Source: Microlunatus capsulatus (GTDB lineage: Bacteria > Actinomycetota > Actinomycetes > Propionibacteriales > Propionibacteriaceae). From it: a DNA stretch of 64,000 nt. Where the stretch lies: contig NZ_JAGIOB010000001.1 in the NCBI RefSeq assembly GCF_017876495.1, forward strand, positions 1,550,001 to 1,614,000, in the 5' to 3' direction. A program made the translations under genes and the position numbers. Below the pieces are notes generated by a model. The model worked only from the letters and a program-made list of their open reading frames with translations. It did no database searches and was not told where the DNA came from. Of this stretch, positions 47,181 to 55,614 are shown piece by piece; the first letter of the stretch is position 1; each line of letters opens with the position of its first letter.

Positions 47181-47921
47181 TCAGCGGGGGAAGTACTCCA
47201 CCCGCGGGGTGAAGACGAGGTTCTGCCCCAGCACCCCGCGCGGCCGGCCCAGCGCGTGCACGATCTCCGCCGCCACCTCGCCCGGGTCCATCATCCGCTC
47301 GGGCGGGATGCCCCACTGCTCCATCATCGGGGTGTCCATCGCCGCGGGCATGATGCCCTGGATGCGGCAGGGGTGGGAGAACTCCCGCACCTCGGTCTGG
47401 AAGATCTCGGTCGCCTTCGCGAAGGCGGCCTTCGAGCTGTTGTAGGCCACCGCGCCGCTGCCCACCGTCACCGCCGAGATGGAGATGACGTTGAAGATCT
47501 CGGCCTCGGTGTCCCCGGTCCGCGCCTGCAGGTACCCGTTGAGGAAAGCCTGCATGAGGAACACCGGGCCGTGGCAGTTGACGGCGAACACCTGGGCGTA
47601 GGCGGCCTCGTCGACGTCGGTCAGGTAGCCGGGCCGGTCGATGCCGGCCACGTTGACGAGGATGTCGAAGCGGGCGCCGAAACGCTCGAAGAGGCCGCCG
47701 ACGACGGCGGTCCGGTCCTCGCCGGCGGTCACGTCCAGCCGAACGGCCTCCGCGGAGCCGCCCGCGGCCTGCACGCGCCGGACCGTCTCCGCAGCACCCG
47801 CCTCGTCGATGTCGGCGGCCACGGCGTGCACACCCCGGGCCGCCAGCGCCACGCAGGTGGCCCGTCCCAGCCCGCTCGCCCCGCCGGTGACCAGCGCCAC
47901 CCGTCCGTCCAGTCCTGCCAC
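47181..47921 (-). CDS. Short-chain dehydrogenase/reductase
   Basis: A 246-residue SDR. The NAD(P) motif TGGASGLG is at residues 12-19, NVAG in the middle (LVNVAGIDRP) and the catalytic Tyr-Lys in YNSSK, preceded by the Ser in ISISAVT. The acid DIDEA after the second strand suggests NAD preference. Substrate is unknown. The GTG start has GAGGAG upstream. Divergent from the glycosyltransferase gene. Confidence 0.9.
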   Translation of the reverse strand: MAGLDGRVALVTGGASGLGRATCVALAARGVHAVAADIDEAGAAETVRRVQAAGGSAEAVRLDVTAGEDRTAVVGGLFERFGARFDILVNVAGIDRPGYLTDVDEAAYAQVFAVNCHGPVFLMQAFLNGYLQARTGDTEAEIFNVISISAVTVGSGAVAYNSSKAAFAKATEIFQTEVREFSHPCRIQGIMPAAMDTPMMEQWGIPPERMMDPGEVAAEIVHALGRPRGVLGQNLVFTPRVEYFPR

Positions 47922-47972
47922 GCGCGTCTCCTCGTCGTCCGGCCGGCTGACCCGGCCGCCGGAGCAGCACAG

Positions 47973-48005
47973 TACCCAGCCGGTACGAAGCCGAACCGCT
48001 GGGTA
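47973..48005. promoter_or_regulatory. Inverted repeat TACCCAGC-N17-GCTGGGTA between divergent genes
   Basis: A perfect 8-bp inverted repeat; inner CGGT and ACCG extend the symmetry. It lies in the ~125-bp divergent region of the SDR and glycosyltransferase genes, where a repressor of both could bind. Confidence 0.45.
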
Positions 48006-48045
48006 GGAGTACCAGGACCTGCCCCTGCGAACTGATCGGCACTGC

Positions 48046-49011
48046 GTGCGCATCCTGCTCTGGAACGTCCACGGCGGCTACAGCGACTCCCTGACCAGCG
48101 GGGGCCACACCTACCTCTACCTGCCGGCCGACGAGCACGGCAGCGGCGGCCTGCCGCGGCTGGACCGACCCGACGGGGTCGACGTGCGGCTCACGAGCCC
48201 CGAGGAGCTGCGCGACGACCCGCCGGACGTCGTCGTCCTGCAGCGGCTGGAGGAGCTGGACCTCGCCGCGGCCGCCGGCGTGCGGCCCGGGATCGACGCC
48301 CCCGCCGTGTTCTGCGAGCACAACACGCCGCGCGGCGACGTGCCCGACAGCCGGCACCCGCTGGCCGACCGCGACGACGTCACGGTCGTCCACGTCACCC
48401 ACTTCAACGCGCTGGTCTGGGACTGCGGCCGCACCCGGACCGCGGTGGTCGAGCACGGCATCGCCGACCCCGGCCCGCTGTGGACCGGCGAGCTGGGGCA
48501 CCTGGCCTTCGTCGTCAACGAGCCGGTGCGGCGCTGGCGGAACACCGGGACCGACCTGCTCCCCCGCTTCGCCGAGCACCCCGTGGATGCCTTCGGCATC
48601 GACGCCGACCTGCTGCCGGGCGCGCTCCCCGGCTCGTCCCGGCTGTCCTACGCCGGGAACCTCACGCCCACCGAGCTCTACGCCGCGATGGCGCAGCGCC
48701 GGGCGTACCTGCACCTCAACCGCTGGACCTCGCTGGGGCTGTCGCTGATCCAGGCGATGCTGCTGGGCATGCCCGTCCTCGTCCTCGACACCACCGAGGC
48801 CTCCCGGGCGGTGCCCCCGGGGGCCGGTGCGCTGTCCACCGACGTCGAGGTGCTGCGGCGCGAGGCGGCCCGGCTGCTGGCCGACCCCGCCGAGGCGGCC
48901 GCCCGCGGCGCCGTCGCCCGGACCGCCGCCCTCGAGCGCTACGGCCTGGCGGCGTTCTGCCGCGCCTGGGACGCCGTGCTCGAGCGGGCCCGCGACCAGC
49001 ACCCCCGCTGA
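48046..49011 (+). CDS. Glycosyltransferase (GT-B fold, family 1/4-like)
   Basis: A 321-residue protein. The opening VRILLWNVHGGYSDSL and the C-terminal blocks LHLNRWTSLGLSLIQAMLLGMPVLVLDTTEA fit glycosyltransferases that use a nucleotide sugar. Acceptor unknown. The GTG start has no clear ribosome-binding site. It is followed at 26 bp by a HAD gene. Confidence 0.82.
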   Translation: MRILLWNVHGGYSDSLTSGGHTYLYLPADEHGSGGLPRLDRPDGVDVRLTSPEELRDDPPDVVVLQRLEELDLAAAAGVRPGIDAPAVFCEHNTPRGDVPDSRHPLADRDDVTVVHVTHFNALVWDCGRTRTAVVEHGIADPGPLWTGELGHLAFVVNEPVRRWRNTGTDLLPRFAEHPVDAFGIDADLLPGALPGSSRLSYAGNLTPTELYAAMAQRRAYLHLNRWTSLGLSLIQAMLLGMPVLVLDTTEASRAVPPGAGALSTDVEVLRREAARLLADPAEAAARGAVARTAALERYGLAAFCRAWDAVLERARDQHPR

Positions 49012-49037
49012 CCACCACCACCCCGAGGAGCTCCCCG

Positions 49038-49703
49038 ATGGCCGCACCCCGCGCCGGCGTCCTGCTGGACGTCGACGGAACCCTGCTGGACACCAACTAC
49101 CTGCACGCCCTGGCCTGGTGGCAGGCGATGCGCGACGGCGGCGTCGAGGGCGTGACGATGGCCGACTGCCACCAGGCCGTCGGGATCGGCAGCGAGGAGC
49201 TGGTGCGCCGCCTCGCCGGCCGTGACGACGACGCGGTCGTGGAGGCGCACTCCACCCGCTACGACGCCCTGCAGGACCAGGTCGTCGCGTTCGACCGCTC
49301 GGCCGACCTCGTGCAGAAGCTGGCGGGCACCGGGCTGGCCGTCGTGCTGGCCACCAGCGGGCGCCAGCAGGACCTGGAGTGGATGCTGCCGGCCATCGGC
49401 GTCGAGGACGGGCTGATCGACGGCTCGACGACCTCGGGCGACGTCGAGCGGGCCAAGCCGCACCCCGACCTGCTGACCACCGCGATGGAGCAGCACGGGC
49501 TCGACCCCGCTCGGACCGTCGCCGTCGGCGACACCGTGTGGGACGTCCAGGCGGCCCACGACGCGGGGATCCGGGTCGTCGCCTTCACCACCGGTGGCAT
49601 CCCCCGCTGCCAGCTGGAGCAGGCCGGCGCGGACGAGGTCTGGTCGGGTCCGGCCGACCTGCTGGAGCACTGGTCGTCCTCGCTGCTGGCCGCGCTGGCC
49701 TGA
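49038..49703 (+). CDS. HAD-family hydrolase
   Basis: A 221-residue HAD phosphatase of the beta-phosphoglucomutase/phosphoglycolate type. The nucleophile motif is LLDVDGTLLDT (Asp11, Asp13); motif II is LATSGR, the Lys in AKPHPDLL, and motif IV is VGDTVWDVQAA. The helical cap lies between motifs I and II. GAGGAG precedes the ATG. Pairs with the glycosyltransferase. Confidence 0.9.
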   Translation: MAAPRAGVLLDVDGTLLDTNYLHALAWWQAMRDGGVEGVTMADCHQAVGIGSEELVRRLAGRDDDAVVEAHSTRYDALQDQVVAFDRSADLVQKLAGTGLAVVLATSGRQQDLEWMLPAIGVEDGLIDGSTTSGDVERAKPHPDLLTTAMEQHGLDPARTVAVGDTVWDVQAAHDAGIRVVAFTTGGIPRCQLEQAGADEVWSGPADLLEHWSSSLLAALA

Positions 49704-49727
49704 CGGCTCCCCCGGCCCCGGACGACG

Positions 49728-49761
49728 AGACGGCGCCCACCCCGAGGGGTGGGCGCCGTCT
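49728..49761. terminator. Bidirectional terminator between the HAD gene and rplQ
   Basis: AGACGGCGCCCACCCC and its complement form a 15-16 bp stem with a very small loop. It lies between convergent genes; the arm sequence is nearly the same as the sodA terminator's. Confidence 0.85.
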
Positions 49762-49782
49762 GCGCTGCGTGCGGGAGGTGCG

Positions 49783-50430
49783 TCAGGCCTTGGTGGGCCC
49801 GTCGGTGGTCTCGTCCACGGTCGGCTCGGCCGCGGCCTCCTCCACCTCGACGTCGTCGCTCGGCGCCTGCTCGGTGTCGGTGGCGGCGTCGCGCTCCTCG
49901 GTGCCGGTGACGAGGCCCTCGGCGGGCGCCTCCTCCGACGTGCCCTCGGACTGGACCGCGTCGTCGGGGGCGTCGGCCGCGGCCGGGGTGCCCGCGGCGG
50001 CGGTGGCCGCCGGGGCGGCGCTGCGTCGGGGAGCGGCAGCGGCGGGCCGGTTGGCCTTCTTGCTGTCCTCGACCGACTCGGTCACCAGCTCGATCATCGC
50101 CATCGGGGCGTTGTCGCCCTTGCGCGGGCCGACCTTGGTGATGCGCAGGTAGCCGCCCTCGCGGTCGGCCATGGTCGGCGCGATCTCGGTGAACAGCGTG
50201 TGCACCACGCCCTTGTCCTTGACGGTGGTCAGGACGAGACGGCGGGAGTGGATGTCACCCCGCTTCGCCTTGGTGATCAGCTTCTCCGCCAGCGGGCGCA
50301 GGCGCTTGGCCTTCGCCTCGGTGGTGGTGATCCGCCCGTGCTCGAAGAGCTGGGTGGCGAGGTTCGCCAGGATGATCTTCTCGTGCGACGGGCTGCCGCC
50401 CAGACGATTGCCCTTGGTAGGTGCTGGCAT
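49783..50430 (-). CDS. rplQ: Ribosomal protein bL17
   Basis: The L17 domain is residues ~1-118 ([12 protein letters not shown]...AMIELV). A ~95-residue Ala/Glu/Asp-rich tail follows, highly acidic and likely disordered; acidic L17 tails are common but this one is long. Last gene of the alpha operon, 133 bp after rpoA. Confidence 0.96.
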   Translation of the reverse strand: MPAPTKGNRLGGSPSHEKIILANLATQLFEHGRITTTEAKAKRLRPLAEKLITKAKRGDIHSRRLVLTTVKDKGVVHTLFTEIAPTMADREGGYLRITKVGPRKGDNAPMAMIELVTESVEDSKKANRPAAAAPRRSAAPAATAAAGTPAAADAPDDAVQSEGTSEEAPAEGLVTGTEERDAATDTEQAPSDDVEVEEAAAEPTVDETTDGPTKA

Positions 50431-50563
50431 GTCTACTCTCCGTTAGCGATGGTGGTGCAGAGGATCAGAGGCGACCGGGGCGCCGAGGCGGGACGGTCAC
50501 CTGACCCCGCTCCGGTCCCCCGCCGAGGGCGGGGGTGAAGGGGGTCGCCCCCCTTCGAGGTGT

Positions 50564-51586
50564 TCAGTACTGCTCGGTCTCGCTGAAGTCGGCGTCTTCC
50601 TCTTCGAGGTCGTCGTAGCGGCCGATGGCGGCCAGCGGGTCGAAGCCGGGGGCGCTGTCCTTGAGAGACAGACCCATCTCGTGCAGCTTCAGCTTGACCT
50701 CGTCGATGGACTTGGAGCCGAAGTTCCGGATGTCCAGCAGGTCCTGCTCGCTGCGGGACACCAGCTCGGACACCGTGTGGATGCCCTCGCGCTTCAGGCA
50801 GTTGTAGGACCGCACCGTCAGGTTCAGGTCCTCGACCGGCAGGGCCAGGTCGGCGGCCAGCTGCTCGTCGATCGGCGAGGGGCCGATCTCGATGCCCTCG
50901 GCCTCGACGTTGAGCTCACGGGCCAGGCCGAACAGCTCGACCAGCGTGCGACCGGCGGAGGCGACGGCGTCGCGCGGGCGGATGGCCGGCTTGGTCTCGA
51001 CGTCGAGGATCAGCTTGTCGAAGTCGGTGCGCTGCTCGACGCGGGTGGCCTCCACCTTGTAGGTGACCTTGAGGACCGGGGAGTAGATCGAGTCGACCGG
51101 GATGCGGCCGATCTCGGCGTCCGCCATCTTGTTCTGGACGGCGGAGACGTAGCCGCGGCCGCGCTCGACGACCAGCTCCATCTCGATCTTGCCGGTCTCG
51201 TTCAGGGTGGCGATGTGCAGGTCGGGGTTGTGCACCTCGACGCCCGCGGGCGGCGCGATGTCGGCCGCGGTGACCGCGCCCGGACCGGCCTTGCGCAGGT
51301 ACATCGTGACGGGCTCGTCCTCCTCGGAGGAGACGACGAGGCCCTTGAGGTTGAGGATGACCTCGGTGACGTCCTCGACGACGCCCTCGATCGTCGAGAA
51401 CTCGTGGAGGTTGCCGTCGATCTTGAGGCTGGTCACGGCCGCGCCCGGGATGGACGACAGCAGGGTGCGACGCAGCGAGTTGCCGAGGGTGTAGCCGAAG
51501 CCGGGCTCGAGGGGCTCGATGACGAACCGCGAGCGGTTGTCGGAGACGACCTCTTCCGACAGGGTCGGACGCTGGGCGATGAGCAT
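50564..51586 (-). CDS. rpoA: RNA polymerase alpha subunit
   Basis: A 340-residue alpha subunit: N-terminal dimerisation domain ([18 protein letters not shown]) and C-terminal DNA-binding domain ([16 protein letters not shown]...[13 protein letters not shown]). The ATG has GAAGGA upstream. The longer open frame upstream is discarded. A ~160-bp spacer with a repeat separates it from rpsD. Confidence 0.97.
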   Translation of the reverse strand: MLIAQRPTLSEEVVSDNRSRFVIEPLEPGFGYTLGNSLRRTLLSSIPGAAVTSLKIDGNLHEFSTIEGVVEDVTEVILNLKGLVVSSEEDEPVTMYLRKAGPGAVTAADIAPPAGVEVHNPDLHIATLNETGKIEMELVVERGRGYVSAVQNKMADAEIGRIPVDSIYSPVLKVTYKVEATRVEQRTDFDKLILDVETKPAIRPRDAVASAGRTLVELFGLARELNVEAEGIEIGPSPIDEQLAADLALPVEDLNLTVRSYNCLKREGIHTVSELVSRSEQDLLDIRNFGSKSIDEVKLKLHEMGLSLKDSAPGFDPLAAIGRYDDLEEEDADFSETEQY

Positions 51587-51671
51587 GGTGGTTCCTTCTT
51601 CCTCCGCGCTTCCCGCTATTTGAAGGCGCGGTGCCCCCGGTGCATCCGGCACCGGAGGTCGTGCTGCCCAT

Positions 51672-51732
51672 CGACGGGCTCAGGGCACGGACCCGCTCCC
51701 TGAGGAGGGGGACCCGCTCCCTGAGCCTGTCG
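51672..51732. repeat. CCTGAGCCTGTCGA-type repeat inside the alpha operon
   Basis: CGACGGGCTCAGGG (51672-51685) is inverted, with one mismatch, at 51719-51732; within it GGACCCGCTCCCTGAG occurs twice exactly (51689-51704 and 51710-51725). It lies between rpsD and rpoA. The same core forms the palindrome at 58287-58321. Confidence 0.8.
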
Positions 51733-51746
51733 ACGGGTGGTGGGTC

Positions 51747-52352
51747 CTACTTGGAGTAGAGCTCGACGATCAGCTGCTCCTGGACGTCCACCACGATCTG
51801 CTGACGGGTCGGCAGCTGGTGGACCAGGACGCGGCCGCGCTCGGGCAGGGCCTGCAGCCAGGCCGGGACGTCGCGCTCGCCGTGGGTCTCGCGGGCCACC
51901 ACGTGCGGGGTGGTCTCGCGCAGCTTCGGCGCCAGGTCGATGATGTCGTGCGCGGAGACGCGGTAGGACGGGATGTCCACCTTGTGCCCGTTGACCAGGA
52001 AGTGGCCGTGGACGACGAACTGGCGCGCCTGCCGCCGGGTCCGGGCGAAGCCGGCGCGGTAGATCACGTTGTCGAGGCGGGACTCCAGGATCTGCAGCAG
52101 GTTGTCACCCGTCTTGCCCTGGAGGCGGTTCGCCTCCTCGTAGTAGCGGCGGAACTGCTTCTCGAGGACGCCGTAGGAGAAGCGGGCCTTCTGCTTCTCG
52201 CGGAGCTGGAGCAGGTACTCCGACTCCTTGGTGCGCCCCTTGCCGTGCACGCCGGGCGGGTACGGGCGGCGCTCGAAAGCCTTGTCGCCACCGACCAGGT
52301 CAACACCCAGCCGACGGGACTTCTTGGTCATGGGACCGGTGTAGCGAGCCAT
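51747..52352 (-). CDS. rpsD: Ribosomal protein uS4
   Basis: A 201-residue S4 with the S4 RNA-binding domain (RLDNVIYRAGFARTRRQARQ) and no N-terminal zinc cysteines. S4 represses its own operon in E. coli. The start MARYTGP is the usual one. Confidence 0.97.
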   Translation of the reverse strand: MARYTGPMTKKSRRLGVDLVGGDKAFERRPYPPGVHGKGRTKESEYLLQLREKQKARFSYGVLEKQFRRYYEEANRLQGKTGDNLLQILESRLDNVIYRAGFARTRRQARQFVVHGHFLVNGHKVDIPSYRVSAHDIIDLAPKLRETTPHVVARETHGERDVPAWLQALPERGRVLVHQLPTRQQIVVDVQEQLIVELYSK

Positions 52353-52384
52353 GTGTGTGTCTCAGTCCTTGTTCGTAGGTCGGG

Positions 52385-52789
52385 TCAGACGCGGCGGCGC
52401 TTGGGCGGGCGGCAGCCGTTGTGGGGCACGGGGGTGACGTCGGCGATCGCACCGACCTCGAGGCCGACGGCCCCGAGCGAGCGGATCGCGGTCTCCCGGC
52501 CCGAACCCGGACCCTTGACGAACACGTCGACGCGCTTCATGCCGTGCTCCATGGCGCGACGGCCAGCAGCCTCGGCCGCCATCTGGGCGGCGTACGGGGT
52601 CGACTTGCGCGAGCCCTTGAAGCCCACGGTCCCGGCCGAGGCCCACGCGATGACCGCGCCGGTCGGGTCGGTGATGGAGATGACCGTGTTGTTGAACGTG
52701 CTCTTGATGTGAGCGTGGCCCGAGACCACGTTCTTCTTTTCCTTCTTCCGCACCTTGGTGGAGCGGGTGTTGCGGCCTGCAGTAGCCAT
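52385..52789 (-). CDS. rpsK: Ribosomal protein uS11
   Basis: A 134-residue S11, with [15 protein letters not shown] and the C-terminal [13 protein letters not shown], both diagnostic. Follows rpsM at 47 bp. Confidence 0.97.
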   Translation of the reverse strand: MATAGRNTRSTKVRKKEKKNVVSGHAHIKSTFNNTVISITDPTGAVIAWASAGTVGFKGSRKSTPYAAQMAAEAAGRRAMEHGMKRVDVFVKGPGSGRETAIRSLGAVGLEVGAIADVTPVPHNGCRPPKRRRV

Positions 52790-52836
52790 GTGTTCTCAGA
52801 TCTCCTGGAGTCTCGCCCAAGTAAGGCCCGGGGGGC

Positions 52837-53211
52837 TTACTTGGCCTTCTTCTTGCCGGCGACGGGCTTGCGGGCGCCCTTGCGACCACGGGCGTTGGTG
52901 CGGGTGCGCTGACCGCGGACCGGCAGGCCGCTGCGGTGACGCCGGCCCTGGTAGGAGCCGATCTCGACCTTGCGGCGGATGTCGGCGGCCACCTCGCGAC
53001 GGAGGTCACCCTCGGTCTGGTAGTTCGCCTCGATCCAGTCACGCAGCTGGACCAGGTGCTCGTCGTTCAGCTGGTGGACGCGGAGGTCGCCGCTGATCTG
53101 CGTGGCTTCGAGGGTCTCCAGGGCGCGGGTGCGGCCGACGCCGAAGATGTAGGTGAGGGCGATCTCGAGGCGCTTGTCGCGCGGGAGGTCGACACCGATG
53201 AGACGTGCCAT
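52837..53211 (-). CDS. rpsM: Ribosomal protein uS13
   Basis: A 124-residue S13 with [14 protein letters not shown] and the basic [22 protein letters not shown]-type block and tail. It follows rpmJ after a long, structured 257-bp spacer. Confidence 0.97.
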   Translation of the reverse strand: MARLIGVDLPRDKRLEIALTYIFGVGRTRALETLEATQISGDLRVHQLNDEHLVQLRDWIEANYQTEGDLRREVAADIRRKVEIGSYQGRRHRSGLPVRGQRTRTNARGRKGARKPVAGKKKAK

Positions 53212-53321
53212 CAGGCGGTACTGCCTTTCGGGATGGTCGACGCCGGCCCGGTCAGGGGCCCCGGCCGCGGGGGCCGGTGCGTCGCGGAGGTGTCTGGCGT
53301 GATGCGTCCCTGGCTGCCTTG

Positions 53322-53342
53322 CGGACGAGATCTGCTCGTCCG
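53322..53342 (-). promoter_or_regulatory. Hairpin in the rpmJ-rpsM spacer
   Basis: CGGACGAG-ATCTG-CTCGTCCG, a perfect 8-bp stem and 5-nt loop, 111 bp before rpsM. GTGGCCG...CGGCCAC and a GC-rich hairpin are also in the spacer. In E. coli S4 binds a leader before rpsM, so a regulatory leader is possible; it may equally be a weak terminator. Confidence 0.4.
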
Positions 53343-53468
53343 ACCGGGGCCCCGGCCTCCGACCGGGGGTGGCTCCGCCGGCAGGCCGACGGAGGTGCGA
53401 TCACACGTTCTGGGGTGGTGCGGGTGGCCGACCGGGGCCGGCCACCGGGTTCGAGCGGAGCGGGAGGC

Positions 53469-53582
53469 TCAGCCCTGCCGCTGCTTGTGGCGCGGGTTGT
53501 CGCAGATGACCATCACGCGGCCGTGGCGGCGGATGACCTTGCACTTGTCGCAGATCCGCTTGACGCTCGGCTGGACCTTCAT
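53469..53582 (-). CDS. rpmJ: Ribosomal protein bL36
   Basis: A 37-residue L36 ([19 protein letters not shown]...HKQRQG). It has the zinc-binding set C11, C14, C27 and H32, so it is the C+ form. AGGAG lies upstream of the ATG. Confidence 0.96.
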   Translation of the reverse strand: MKVQPSVKRICDKCKVIRRHGRVMVICDNPRHKQRQG

Positions 53583-53767
53583 GGAGCTCACTCCTGGTTC
53601 TGCCCCGCGCGCACCCGCTCGCGAGAGCGGCCGGCCCGGAGGGGGGTGGTGTGGACATCGGCCAGGCGGCTCCGGGAGACCCGGCACCACGCCCTGCGCG
53701 TCGGTCCCGCTCGACGATCCGTCACCGGACACGCTCGCAGGCACCACCGACAGGCGGCCAAGGGGAT

Positions 53768-53796
53768 ACTGTACGCTCGCCGCCCGTCGGACTCAA
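53768..53796 (-). promoter_or_regulatory. Promoter of rpmJ-rpsM-rpsK-rpsD-rpoA-rplQ
   Basis: TTGAGT (53796-53791) and TACAGT (53773-53768), 17 bp apart. The -35 lies inside an inverted repeat (CCCGTCGG at 53783-53790 and CCGACGGG at 53804-53811) that may also end the infA transcript. The leader before rpmJ would be ~180 nt. Confidence 0.7.
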
Positions 53797-53854
53797 GTTC
53801 GCCCCGACGGGCCAAGCACTCGTGGGGACGCGGCGCGGACGCCGCGTCCGGGCC

Positions 53855-54076
53855 TCACTTGTGGCGGTAGACGATCCGGCCGCGGGTGAGGTCGTAGGCC
53901 GAGAGCTCGACGACCACCCGGTCGGCCGGGAGGATGCGGATGTAGTGCTGCCGCATCTTGCCGCTGATCGTCGCCAGCACCTTGTGCCCGTTGGTCAGCT
54001 CGACCCGGAACATCGCGTTCGGCAGGGCCTCGACGATCGTTCCCTCGAGCTCGAGCGCGCCCTCTTTCTTGGCCAT
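53855..54076 (-). CDS. infA: Translation initiation factor IF-1
   Basis: A 73-residue OB-fold protein ([20 protein letters not shown]...RGRIVYRHK), near-identical to the family. The ATG at 54076 gives the exact family length. Confidence 0.97.
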   Translation of the reverse strand: MAKKEGALELEGTIVEALPNAMFRVELTNGHKVLATISGKMRQHYIRILPADRVVVELSAYDLTRGRIVYRHK

Positions 54077-54151
54077 GGATCCCCATCTGTTGCTGTACGT
54101 GTGTGTGGCCGGACCGCCCGGGAGGACCTGGGCACGGCTGACCGACATGTC

Positions 54152-54180
54152 AGTCTACGCGCCGCCGCCGCACCGCTCAA
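54152..54180 (-). promoter_or_regulatory. Promoter of infA
   Basis: TTGAGC (54180-54175) and TAGACT (54157-54152), 17 bp apart, giving a ~70-nt leader. Confidence 0.75.
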
Positions 54181-54216
54181 ACGGCGCCCGACCGCGCGGG
54201 AGCGCGGGGATCCGGC

Positions 54217-55098
54217 TCAGAAGGCGGTCTGGCCGCGGTCGACGCGCTCCCGGTAGAGCTCGACGCTCTCCTTCAGGGCCTTGAGGATGTAGGGCGGGAA
54301 GTCCAGCCCCTGCCGGTCGGCCCACAGCAGGCGGTGCTCGACGCGGCCGATCTCGCGCGCGTAGCCGGCGAGGTCGGCGTCGATGCCGAGGTCGGTGGCG
54401 ACCCGGCCCATATCGGCCTTGTAGCCCGGCATCGCGTTGGTGCCGACGAGGTTGTAGCTCTTCTCGCGCAGCACCCGGGCCAGGAACAGCTGCCAGGGCT
54501 TGAGCACCTTGTCCTGGACCATCGCGGTGGCCGACATCTGGTAGAAGGCGAAGTGCCCCGGCTCCTGCTGCTTGATGGGGTGCACGATCGTCTCGACGAT
54601 CGCGTGCTCCCCCATCTCCTTGAGCCCGGTGTTCAGCTGGTTGTAGGCCAGCACCGCCTGGCGCTCGGTGCTCGCGCCGGTGAGGAAGTAGAGCAGCTTC
54701 GCGATGTCCTGCACCGGCTTCAGCGTGGCCAGCGCGCCCAGGATCTTGATCCGGAAGGACACGTCGAGGTGGGGCTGCGCGGGCGGACGGCCCAAGTCGG
54801 TCTGCAGCCGGTCGAGGATCAGCCCGTGCTGGATCTCCTGGGGCTGCCAGACGTCGGAGTAGAAGGTCTTGTTGGTGTCGTCGACGTCGGGCAGCAGCAC
54901 CAGCAGCTCCAGGACGTTGCGGTCTACCTCGAGCTCCACGCGGGCGAGGTAGTCGATGACGTGGCCGAAGCGGTCGGCGACCCGGCGGGGGTCGAGGATC
55001 GTCCGGTCGACCGACCCCAGGGGGATCGGCGGGTACAGCTCACCCAGTCGCTGGACGTGCTCAGCGATCTTGCGCGGGGTGACGGGTTGCCGTGGCAC
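54217..55098 (-). CDS. Ferritin-like diiron-domain protein of unknown function
   Basis: A 293-residue, mostly helical protein. EIQHG (in WQPQEIQHGLILDRL) and EPGHFAFYQ give two E-x-x-H motifs on separate helices, as in ferritin-like diiron proteins; other Glu/His pairs are also present. Actinobacterial relatives are sometimes mislabelled LepA. Activity unknown. The GTG start is 6 nt after TAGGAT (55110-55105), so the mRNA is likely leaderless. Confidence 0.65.
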   Translation of the reverse strand: MPRQPVTPRKIAEHVQRLGELYPPIPLGSVDRTILDPRRVADRFGHVIDYLARVELEVDRNVLELLVLLPDVDDTNKTFYSDVWQPQEIQHGLILDRLQTDLGRPPAQPHLDVSFRIKILGALATLKPVQDIAKLLYFLTGASTERQAVLAYNQLNTGLKEMGEHAIVETIVHPIKQQEPGHFAFYQMSATAMVQDKVLKPWQLFLARVLREKSYNLVGTNAMPGYKADMGRVATDLGIDADLAGYAREIGRVEHRLLWADRQGLDFPPYILKALKESVELYRERVDRGQTAF

Positions 55099-55236
55099 GC
55101 GGTCATCCTACGGACGGCGCGGGCGTGCGCCGTCCTCGGAAGACGTGTTGTTACCCACAGGTCATGAGGGCAAACCCTCACCCCGCCGGTGCCGAACCAT
55201 GGTGTTCGCTCCCCTGCCGTCGGCCAGCGCGCCGGC

Positions 55237-55605
55237 TCAGAGCAGCAGGAGCAGCAGCACCACGACCAGCAGCACGGCGCCGGCGACCCCTGCGACGGCG
55301 ACGACGGTGAGCCCGTTCCCGCTGCGGGCCGGGGCGAGCTCCCCGGGACGGCCGCCCGAGCTCGCGACGAGGGCGGGGTCGGCGTAGGTGGGCAGGGGCG
55401 CCAGGCCCTCGACCACGGGGACCAGCTCGCCCAGCGTCCGCGCGGCGAACAGCCGGTCGAGCCGGGCGCGGTACTCGTCGGCGTCGAGCGTGCCGGCCTC
55501 GAAGGCCGCGTTGAGCCGGGTGCTGAGCCGGTCGCGCTCGCCGTCGTCGACCGGCAGCGCCGGCGTGCTGCGGTAGGGCGAGGAGATCGGCAGGTCGCTG
55601 CTCAC
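55237..55605 (-). CDS. DUF1707-domain membrane protein
   Basis: A 122-residue protein. The DUF1707 domain (VDDGERDRLSTRLNAAF...LDADEYRARLDRLFAA) is followed by a linker and a C-terminal membrane helix with a poly-Leu end. The function of the domain is unknown. The GTG is 6 nt after TAGCGT (55617-55612), and the TAG of that box is also the sigma-factor stop. Confidence 0.85.
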   Translation of the reverse strand: MSSDLPISSPYRSTPALPVDDGERDRLSTRLNAAFEAGTLDADEYRARLDRLFAARTLGELVPVVEGLAPLPTYADPALVASSGGRPGELAPARSGNGLTVVAVAGVAGAVLLVVVLLLLLL

Positions 55606-55614
55606 CCCGTCACG

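Noticed and set aside
40708-49760. Genomic island brought by phage or transposon
   Set aside because: No integrase, transposase, att-like direct repeats or tRNA gene was seen, and base and codon use look like the rest.
51587-51652. Longer rpoA frame
   Set aside because: The extra N-terminal residues are not in the alpha family; the ATG at 51586 has a good ribosome-binding site.
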